From positions 1-5,062 of the forward strand of contig CALVLG010000066.1 of the NCBI GenBank assembly GCA_944336815.1: a stretch of DNA of 5,062 nt, written 5' to 3'. The number at the start of each line of letters is the position of its first letter. The first letter of the stretch is position 1. Source of the stretch: an uncultured Bacilli bacterium (GTDB lineage: Bacteria > Bacillota_I > Bacilli_A > RF39 > UBA660). Positions 1 to 4,508 of this stretch are shown one piece after another. The position numbers and the translations under genes are program-made. Below the pieces are notes generated by a model. It made no database searches. It was not told the origin of the DNA and saw only the letters and a list, made by a program, of their open reading frames with translations.

Positions 1-15
1 TAGTGCAAAAAAATC

Positions 16-44
16 TTGCATTTTCTAAAAAACTTTCATATAAT
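16..44 (+). promoter_or_regulatory. Sigma-A-like promoter of the T-box/glyS transcript
   Basis: A perfect -10 hexamer TATAAT lies at 39-44. A -35-like TTGCAT lies at 16-21, exactly 17 bp upstream. Transcription would start near base 51, just before the T-box leader. The -35 matches the TTGACA consensus only in its first three bases. The same TTGCA core recurs upstream of sepF and of the last gene, which supports its use as a -35 element here. The call rests on motif and spacing alone. Confidence 0.7.
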
Positions 45-50
45 ACTTTT

Positions 51-166
51 ATACAAGCGATGAAGGCCTGGCAAACTGGAGCTATATATAATTAGAGTGA
101 TTCTTCTAGAATAAGTAGGGTGGAACCACGGGTGTAAACTCGTCCCTATATTCTAGAAGTTTTTTT
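51..166 (+). promoter_or_regulatory. Glycine-type T-box leader, unusually short
   Basis: The T-box core AGGGTGGAACCACGGG spans 117-132. The antiterminator can be drawn as A1 (TAGGG 116-120 with CCCTA 144-148), the 7-nt bulge TGGAACC (121-127) and A2 (128-133 with 138-143). In known T-boxes the bulge bases UGGN pair with the NCCA end of uncharged tRNA. Here UGGA fits UCCA, and bacterial tRNA-Gly normally carries discriminator U, so the site matches the downstream glycyl-tRNA synthetase gene. Candidate GGC specifiers are at 65-67 and 70-72. A three-pair helix AGC 56-58 with GCT 81-83 may close a reduced Stem I. Only about 50-60 nt separate the predicted transcription start from the terminator arm, so the usual long Stem I is missing or strongly reduced. 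The T-box identity is firm; the Stem I drawing and specifier choice are inference. Confidence 0.88.
103..166 (+). terminator. T-box regulatory terminator hairpin
   Basis: CTTCTAGAATA (103-113) is perfectly complementary to TATTCTAGAAG (149-159), and a run of seven T follows at 160-166. The inner TAGGG/CCCTA pairing (116-120 with 144-148) stacks on this stem after an AG bulge. The antiterminator is therefore enclosed by the terminator stem rather than competing for the same 3' strand. A possible competitor hairpin, TTAGAG 92-97 with TTCTAG 104-109, would free the 3' arm. Without it, readthrough into glyS should be low when tRNA-Gly is charged. Confidence 0.75.
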
Positions 167-189
167 GTTAAAGAAAGAGGGAGATAAAA

Positions 190-1566
190 ATGAACAAATT
201 AACAATGGAAGAACTCGTAAATTACTGTAAACAATACGGTTATATTTTTCAAGGTAGTGAAATTTATGGCGGTTTATCAAATACATGGGACTACGGTACC
301 TTAGGTGTTGAACTTAAAAACAACGTTCGCCGTGCTTGGTGGAAAAAATTTATTCAAGAAAATCCATATAATTATGGTCTAGATGCAGCCATTTTAATGA
401 ACCCAGAAGTTTGGGTTGCAAGTGGTCATGTTGCTAGTTTTGCCGATCCTTTAATTGATTGTAAAAAATGTAAAAGTCGTCACAGAGCCGATAAACTTGT
501 TGAAGAATTTACTCATGGTGAAGTAACTGGTGATGGTTGGGATAATGAAAAACTAGAACAATTTATTGCTGACAATCATATTACTTGTCCAACTTGTGGA
601 GCTGAAGATTTCACCCCAATTCGTAAATTTAACTTGCTTTTTGAAACCCACATTGGTGTTACGGAAGATAATAAAAGCATTGTTTATTTAAGAGGTGAAA
701 CAGCCCAAGGTATCTTTGTCAATTTCTTAAACGTTCAAAGAACCATGCGAGCTAAAGTACCTTTTGGTATAGGTCAAACCGGTAAAGCTTTCCGTAATGA
801 GATTACACCAGGAAACTTTACTTTCCGGACCAGAGAATTTGAACAAATGGAATTAGAATTTTTCTGTAAGCCAGATACAGACTTAGAATGGCATGGATAC
901 TGGAAAAATTTCTGTATGGAATTTTTAAAAGATTTAGGTTTAGAAAAAGATCATTTACGTTTCCGTGATCATGCTAAAGAAGAATTATCTTTCTATAGTA
1001 AAGCTACTACCGATATTGAATTTGCTTATCCTATGGGTTGGGGTGAACTTTGGGGAATTGCTGATCGTACCGATTACGATTTAAGTGTTCACATGGAACA
1101 TTCTAAAGCTGATTTAAGATATTTAGACCCAGATACTAACGAAAAATATACTCCTTATGTTATAGAACCTTCTGTTGGTTTAGATCGTCTTGTATTAGCT
1201 GTTTTATGCGACGCTTATCATAAAGATATGGTTGAAGATGAAGAAAGACTAGTTTTAAAACTTCATCCATCTCTAGCGCCTTACAAAGTAACTGTTTTAC
1301 CATTAATTAAAAAGGCCCATGCTCAAAAAGCAATGGATATTTATGGTGAATTATCTAAAGACTTTATGTGTAGTTATGATGAATCAGGAAGCATCGGTAA
1401 AAGGTATCGTCGAAGTGATGCTGTTGGTACACCTTATGCCATAACTGTTGATGATGAAACAATTAATAATAACACGGTAACGGTAAGAGATCGCGACACG
1501 ATGGAACAAACAACTATGACTTTAGAAGAATTAAAAGAATTTTTAAATACCAAAACAAAAATTTAA
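190..1566 (+). CDS. glyS: Glycyl-tRNA synthetase, alpha2 (dimeric) type
   Basis: This cytoplasmic class II synthetase charges tRNA-Gly with glycine using ATP. At 458 residues it has the normal length of the single-chain alpha2 enzyme, the type found in Staphylococcus and Mollicutes, and is not the alpha2-beta2 GlyQ/GlyS form. The N-terminal part has the typical SNTWDYGTLGVELK stretch (about 30-43). A probable zinc site is formed by C91/C94 and C133/C136. RGETAQGIFVNF precedes class II motif 2, FRNE at 201-204 with the TFRTREFEQ loop near 211-219. Motif 3 reads EPSVGLDR at 326-333. The C-terminal anticodon-binding domain follows, with YDESGSIGKRYRRSDAVGTP and a final V-R-D-R-D strand region. 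The ATG is preceded by a purine-rich site GAGGGAG at 177-183. The gene is alone between its T-box leader and its own terminator, so expression should respond to uncharged tRNA-Gly. It appears complete, with no missing motifs. Confidence 0.97.
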   Translation: MNKLTMEELVNYCKQYGYIFQGSEIYGGLSNTWDYGTLGVELKNNVRRAWWKKFIQENPYNYGLDAAILMNPEVWVASGHVASFADPLIDCKKCKSRHRADKLVEEFTHGEVTGDGWDNEKLEQFIADNHITCPTCGAEDFTPIRKFNLLFETHIGVTEDNKSIVYLRGETAQGIFVNFLNVQRTMRAKVPFGIGQTGKAFRNEITPGNFTFRTREFEQMELEFFCKPDTDLEWHGYWKNFCMEFLKDLGLEKDHLRFRDHAKEELSFYSKATTDIEFAYPMGWGELWGIADRTDYDLSVHMEHSKADLRYLDPDTNEKYTPYVIEPSVGLDRLVLAVLCDAYHKDMVEDEERLVLKLHPSLAPYKVTVLPLIKKAHAQKAMDIYGELSKDFMCSYDESGSIGKRYRRSDAVGTPYAITVDDETINNNTVTVRDRDTMEQTTMTLEELKEFLNTKTKI

Positions 1567-1593
1567 AGATTGGCTCTAAACCAATCTTTTTTT
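1565..1593 (+). terminator. Intrinsic terminator of glyS
   Basis: A perfect 9-bp stem joins AAAGATTGG (1565-1573) and CCAATCTTT (1581-1589), with a 7-nt loop CTCTAAA. The T-run continues to 1593. The stem begins inside the glyS stop codon, so glyS is very probably monocistronic. Confidence 0.92.
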
Positions 1594-1619
1594 CAAAAAA
1601 ATTCTTTTTACGATATAAT
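1591..1619 (+). promoter_or_regulatory. Probable sigma-A promoter of the rubredoxin/ferredoxin operon
   Basis: TATAAT at 1614-1619 is a perfect -10 element. The best -35 with a 17-bp spacer is the weak TTTCAA at 1591-1596, which lies right on the T-run of the glyS terminator. Initiation would fall near 1626, leaving a leader of under 20 nt before the ATG at 1643. The -10 is convincing and the -35 is not. Confidence 0.55.
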
Positions 1620-1642
1620 ATAAAATATAGAAAAGAGGTTTT

Positions 1643-2278
1643 ATGAAAAAATATCGTTGTAAAATTTGTGGTTATATTTATGATGAAACAAAAGAAAAAG
1701 TAAAATTTAATGATTTACCTGATGATTGGACTTGTCCTTTATGTGGCGCGCCTAAAAGTATGTTCGAAGAAGTAATCGAGGAAAGTAACCAAAAAGAAGA
1801 AGTCCCTAAAGAAGAAAGAGAAGAGATACTAGAAGATTTAGAAGAAGTTTCTAATTACGAAAAAGCACTTATTTGTTCTAATTTAGCCAAGGCTTGTGAA
1901 AAAGAATATAAGGAAGAAGAAAAAGAAATATTTTTAAAGTTGGCCAACTATTTCTATGCTAAAGAAAAAGAAGAAGAAGGAAATTTAGCTCAGTATGCTT
2001 CGCAAGTTCAAAAAGATTTAGAACTGATGAAAAAAGCCGATGAAATCGCCACCAAAGAAAATGATCGTGGTGCTAAAAGAGTTTTAAACTGGGCTAGTAA
2101 AAGCACCCAAATGGTAGAAGTGATTTTAAAAACATATCAAGAAAAAGGTTTGGAATATATTAAGAACGTTAAAATTTGGGTTTGTGATATTTGTGGTTTC
2201 ATTTATATTGGCGATGTCCCACCTAAAGTGTGTCCAATTTGCAAAGTCCCAAGCCTAAAAATTTTGGAGGTGAAATAA
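1643..2278 (+). CDS. Rubredoxin / rubrerythrin-like / rubredoxin three-domain protein
   Basis: The 211-residue protein has an N-terminal rubredoxin domain with C6, C9, C31 and C34 (CKICGY, then CPLCGAPKSMF). The gap between the Cys pairs is short, as in the compact rubredoxin domains of clostridial reverse rubrerythrins. A charged linker (about 42-68) leads to an all-helical region (about 70-172) resembling the four-helix rubrerythrin core. A C-terminal rubredoxin-like knuckle follows, with C181, C184, C197 and C200 (CDICGF, then PPKVCPIC). Rubrerythrins reduce peroxide at a diiron centre held by Glu and ExxH residues. My eye alignment puts F104/K107 and S154/M157 (possibly T155) where two ExxH motifs would be, so the diiron site seems lost. 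That leaves electron transfer or metal binding by the two iron-cysteine domains. RBS AAGAGG lies at 1633-1638. The next gene starts one base after this stop, so the two are one operon. Oxidative-stress redox carrier is the likeliest role; peroxidase activity is doubtful. Confidence 0.82.
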   Translation: MKKYRCKICGYIYDETKEKVKFNDLPDDWTCPLCGAPKSMFEEVIEESNQKEEVPKEEREEILEDLEEVSNYEKALICSNLAKACEKEYKEEEKEIFLKLANYFYAKEKEEEGNLAQYASQVQKDLELMKKADEIATKENDRGAKRVLNWASKSTQMVEVILKTYQEKGLEYIKNVKIWVCDICGFIYIGDVPPKVCPICKVPSLKILEVK

Positions 2279-2279
2279 A

Positions 2280-2768
2280 GTGAGTAAAGTATATGCCCAT
2301 CGCGATTTAAAAATTTGTACAAAAGACTGTTTATGTTTATTTGTTTGTCCAACTGGCGCAACGAATAATGAAACTGGGCAAATTGATAAAGAAAAGTGTA
2401 TTGGCTGTGGAGCCTGTGCTAGTGCGTGTCCAGCTCATGCCATCACCTTATTACCTAGAAAAATGCCTCCGGCCCAGCAGAAAACTAAAGCTGTATGTGC
2501 TTCTTTAAAGCAAGTGATAAAAAATAAAGTAAAAGAAATGCGAATGCTTGACTATATGTTAAAAAAAGCCGAAAGCGAGACCGAAAAGAAATTTTTAAAG
2601 GCCTTAAAACAATCTAATCAAGTTCTTTTAGAAGACTTTATGCGTGAAAGTGGCTATATGCTTCCAGAAAGTAAAAATACGCGCGACTTTTTAGAAAACA
2701 TAAAAGAGGAGGCCTCAATCAATAAAGAAGTAACCATTCTCTTAGAAAAATTAGAAGCAAATGACTAA
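2280..2768 (+). CDS. 2[4Fe-4S]-type ferredoxin with helical C-terminal extension
   Basis: Small electron carrier of 162 residues. The second cluster motif is canonical: C40-x2-C43-x2-C46-x3-C50-P (KCIGCGACASACP). The first is unusual, C13-x3-C17-x-C19-x3-C23-P, instead of C-x2-C-x2-C-x3-C-P. Enough cysteines remain for two [4Fe-4S] clusters if the first motif can wrap a cluster. Residues 60-162 form a charged, largely helical extension with an extra Cys at C73 and no domain I can name. The GTG start at 2280 is chosen because GGAGG at 2266-2270 sits 9 nt upstream, inside the end of the preceding gene, and the stop of that gene is one base away. This implies translational coupling. Its partner is probably the upstream double-rubredoxin protein, in an electron relay. 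Ferredoxin identity is secure; the physiological donor and acceptor are unknown. Confidence 0.88.
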   Translation: MSKVYAHRDLKICTKDCLCLFVCPTGATNNETGQIDKEKCIGCGACASACPAHAITLLPRKMPPAQQKTKAVCASLKQVIKNKVKEMRMLDYMLKKAESETEKKFLKALKQSNQVLLEDFMRESGYMLPESKNTRDFLENIKEEASINKEVTILLEKLEAND

Positions 2769-2774
2769 TTAGAA

Positions 2775-2803
2775 TTGCATTGTAAGTCGGTTTTTGATAC
2801 AAT
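2775..2803 (+). promoter_or_regulatory. Sigma-A-like promoter of sepF-divIVA
   Basis: TTGCAT at 2775-2780 and TACAAT at 2798-2803 are separated by exactly 17 bp. Transcription would begin near 2810. No convincing terminator hairpin lies between the ferredoxin stop (2768) and this promoter, so some readthrough from the redox operon into sepF is also possible. Confidence 0.68.
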
Positions 2804-2836
2804 ACTAAAGTAAGAGAGTCGAAAGGAGAGTTTTTA

Positions 2837-3250
2837 ATGGCGCTTGGTAAATTAAAAAAGTTTTTTAGTGATGAAGACGAAGCAAATATGAGTGAAGATG
2901 AATATTACAATGTGAGTGAAAGTGAAGCAGTAAAAGAAGCTGATAAAACCGGCAATAAAATGATTTTGCTAGAACCAAGAGCATATTCCGAATCACAACA
3001 AATTGCTGATCATTTAAAAAATAGAAATAGTGTGGTCGTTAATTTAAAAAGAGTTACTTCAGCCCAAGCTAAAAGAATTATTGACTTTTTGTCTGGTTGT
3101 ATATATTCTATAGGTGGAACGATGCAAAAAATAGGTGTAGGCATTTATTTATGTACTCCTAAAAATGTTAATGTTCAAGGCAAAATAACTGATGATAATG
3201 ATAATACAAACAAAAGAGAAAAAAATAACGAAGAAGAATTAGATTGGTAA
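2837..3250 (+). CDS. sepF: Cell division protein SepF
   Basis: SepF is a membrane-associated septum protein that binds FtsZ, bundles or aligns its filaments and helps tether the Z-ring. The 137-residue protein is close to the usual size of about 150. The first ten residues (MALGKLKKFF) form a basic-hydrophobic amphipathic helix like the membrane anchor of Bacillus subtilis SepF. An acidic, low-complexity linker follows (about 12-38). The conserved SepF core (DUF552) spans about 41-117, with LLEPRAYSES, NLKRVTSAQAKRIIDFLSG, then IYSIGGTMQKIGVGIYLCTP and a trailing NV-V-G-I. The tail after 117 is hydrophilic and rich in Asp, Asn and Glu. RBS AAGGAG lies at 2823-2828, 8 nt before ATG. divIVA follows 28 bp downstream. 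The ylmG and ylmH genes often found between sepF and divIVA in Firmicutes are absent here. Confidence 0.95.
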   Translation: MALGKLKKFFSDEDEANMSEDEYYNVSESEAVKEADKTGNKMILLEPRAYSESQQIADHLKNRNSVVVNLKRVTSAQAKRIIDFLSGCIYSIGGTMQKIGVGIYLCTPKNVNVQGKITDDNDNTNKREKNNEEELDW

Positions 3251-3278
3251 AAGATTAAAGTGTTAAAGAAGGTGAGTC

Positions 3279-3704
3279 GTGAAAAAGTTTAGTACAAATT
3301 TTTATGGTTATAGCAAACAAGAGGTTAATGCTTTTGTTCATGACGTTGCCAAAGAATATGAATCAATGCTTAATAATTTAAAAGCTAGAGATGCTGAAAT
3401 TACATCTTTAAAGCAAAAACTAGTTGAATATCAGAGCATGGAAAATACTTTAAATAAAGCGATTGTTCTGGCCGAAGATACATCAATTCAAATCAAAAAA
3501 ATGGCTCGTGATGAATCGCAAAGAGTCATAGAAGAAGCTAAAAGAAATGCTTCCCGAATAGTTAATGAAGCCCTTTTAAAAGCTGAAAAATTAGAACAAG
3601 ATGGGGAAAACTTAAGACAAAGGATTGCTATTTTCAAACGGCGCTTCAAAGCCATCTTAGAAACTGAACTAGATGCAATTAAACAAATCGATGATGAATA
3701 CTAA
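3279..3704 (+). CDS. divIVA: DivIVA-family polar/septal scaffold protein
   Basis: DivIVA proteins are coiled-coil scaffolds that assemble on curved membrane at division sites and poles and recruit partners. This 141-residue protein has the N-terminal lipid-binding signature F-GYSKQEVNAFVHDVAKEYE (about 8-28). A coiled coil follows (about 29-60), then the typical linker ENTLNKAIVLAED and a long C-terminal coiled coil (about 65-115). The family RFKAILETELDAI-type end is near 122-134. Compared with B. subtilis DivIVA (164 residues), about nine residues are missing before the conserved Phe. The membrane-facing pair F17-R18 corresponds to F8-Y9, so the Arg is a Tyr. The start is GTG at 3279: an in-frame TGA at 3273-3275 excludes any longer form, and AGAAGG lies at 3267-3272. 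It is cotranscribed with sepF, with no promoter visible in the 28-bp gap. The gene looks complete. Confidence 0.92.
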   Translation: MKKFSTNFYGYSKQEVNAFVHDVAKEYESMLNNLKARDAEITSLKQKLVEYQSMENTLNKAIVLAEDTSIQIKKMARDESQRVIEEAKRNASRIVNEALLKAEKLEQDGENLRQRIAIFKRRFKAILETELDAIKQIDDEY

Positions 3705-3735
3705 AATAAGAATGTCAAACGGCATTCTTATTTTT
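3703..3735. terminator. Bidirectional terminator between divIVA and sigK
   Basis: A perfect 12-bp stem pairs AAAATAAGAATG (3703-3714) with CATTCTTATTTT (3723-3734) around an 8-nt loop. The A/T ends of the stem give a short T-run in both directions, so it can serve both convergent transcripts. The right arm lies inside the final codons of sigK (the Asn-Lys-Asn-Ala region), and the loop contains the sigK stop codon. The left arm begins in the divIVA stop codon. Confidence 0.85.
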
Positions 3736-4407
3736 AATAAATTCACGTAAAATTTTTGTTAAAGCTCTTTTTTCAATTCTTGAAACATAGCTGCGTGAAA
3801 TATTTAACTCTTTCGCAATTTCTTTTTGGGTTTGTTCTTTTTTATTCATCAGCCCATATCTTTTAGCAATAATTTCTTTTTCCCGTCTATTTAAAAGTTT
3901 TAAATAAGAATTTACTAGTTCCATATCATTTTTCTCTTGCAGTTTATTAGCAATATCATCATCTTTATCTTTAATGACTTCCATTAAACTAATTTCATTA
4001 CCATCTTTATCATAGCCAATTGCATCATTTAAACTTACGTTTTTAACGCTTTCTCCTTTAACACTCCGAAAATACATTAATATTTCATTTTGAATACATT
4101 TAGCAATGTATGTTGTGAGTTTTATTTTTTTAGTTCGGTCAAACGAGTCAACCCCTTTAATTAAACCAATCGTGCCAATACTTATTAGATCATCTGTTTC
4201 ACCTTCAGCTTTTTCAAATTTTTTAACAATATGAGCTACTAACCTAAGATTGTGTTCAATAAGTTTATTTCTTGCTTCTTCATTACCTTGCTCCATTTGA
4301 ATAAGACACCTTTGTTCTTCATCTTCGCCTAAAGGTTCCGGAAAAACATTATTGGAATAACTTCCTGTAAAAAATATCATTTGTTCTAATAAAGATAATA
4401 AAAACAT
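3715..4407 (-). CDS. sigK: Sporulation RNA polymerase sigma-K, with pro-sequence
   Basis: This sigma-70-family factor directs late mother-cell transcription (coat and spore maturation genes) in endospore formers. The 230-residue protein has region 2 with EHNLRLVAHIVKKFE (51-65), DDLISIGTIGLIKGVDSFD (72-90) and KLTTYIAKCIQNEILMYFR (96-114). The NVSLND-IG-DKDGNEISL linker (123-141) is characteristic of SigK. Region 4 contains LNRREKEIIAKRYGL and the helix-turn-helix QKEIAKELNISRSYVSRIEKRAL (194-216). The first 15 residues are hydrophobic (MFLLSLLEQMIFF) and align with the membrane-binding pro-sequence of B. subtilis pro-sigma-K. By alignment, removal would fall near G15/S16. The gene is continuous, not split by a skin-type element. 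ATG at 4407 has RBS AAGGAAG at 4414-4420 (minus strand). No spoIVFA/B-type processing gene lies in this window. A non-sporulation role for a retained SigK-like factor is possible but less likely. Confidence 0.93.
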   Translation of the reverse strand: MFLLSLLEQMIFFTGSYSNNVFPEPLGEDEEQRCLIQMEQGNEEARNKLIEHNLRLVAHIVKKFEKAEGETDDLISIGTIGLIKGVDSFDRTKKIKLTTYIAKCIQNEILMYFRSVKGESVKNVSLNDAIGYDKDGNEISLMEVIKDKDDDIANKLQEKNDMELVNSYLKLLNRREKEIIAKRYGLMNKKEQTQKEIAKELNISRSYVSRIEKRALTKILREFIKNKNAV

Positions 4408-4428
4408 AATTCACTTCCTTATAGTTAA

Positions 4429-4459
4429 ATTGTATGAAATCAGCGCAAATTCCTTGCAA
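4429..4459 (-). promoter_or_regulatory. sigK promoter, sigma-E-like or sigma-A-like
   Basis: On the minus strand the sequence CATACAAT (plus-strand 4429-4436) lies upstream of sigK. It matches the -10 pattern of B. subtilis sigma-E promoters (CATACAnT), and sigK is a sigma-E target in that organism. No strong sigma-E -35 is visible. The same bases could also act as a sigma-A -10 TACAAT with TTGCAA at 4454-4459, but the spacer would be a long 19 bp. I favour sigma-E on the -10 and on gene context. Confidence 0.5.
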
Positions 4460-4482
4460 AGCATGTTAATTTTTATTATAAT
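4454..4482 (+). promoter_or_regulatory. Sigma-A-like promoter of the exported-protein gene
   Basis: TTGCAA at 4454-4459 and a perfect TATAAT at 4477-4482 are separated by 17 bp. Initiation would be near 4489, leaving a leader of about 20 nt that contains RBS AGAGG (4497-4501). The -35 hexamer is self-complementary, so it is also readable towards sigK. Confidence 0.7.
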
Positions 4483-4508
4483 TTTTTATATAGAATAGAG
4501 GAAAAAAT

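Noticed and set aside
4..20. Inverted repeat TGCAA/TTGCA at the left edge, as a terminator of an upstream gene
   Set aside because: Only 5 bp of stem around an A-rich loop, followed by four T; it overlaps the -35 of the glyS promoter and cannot be told from chance in AT-rich DNA.
51..90. Glycine riboswitch upstream of glyS
   Set aside because: No tandem aptamer cores are visible, and the T-box sequence at 117-132 fully explains the leader.
190..1566. Mycoplasma genetic code (TGA as Trp)
   Set aside because: The glyS gene encodes its Trp residues with TGG, and sigK ends at an in-frame TGA where its homologues end.
2779..2803. Inverted repeat ATTGTA/TACAAT overlapping the sepF promoter, as an operator
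   Set aside because: The half-site is only 6 bp, one half is simply the -10 hexamer, and the 13-bp gap shows no further symmetry.
3715..4407. Skin-type element or recombination scar in sigK
   Set aside because: Region 2, the linker and region 4 are continuous, with no insertion or duplicated target sequence.
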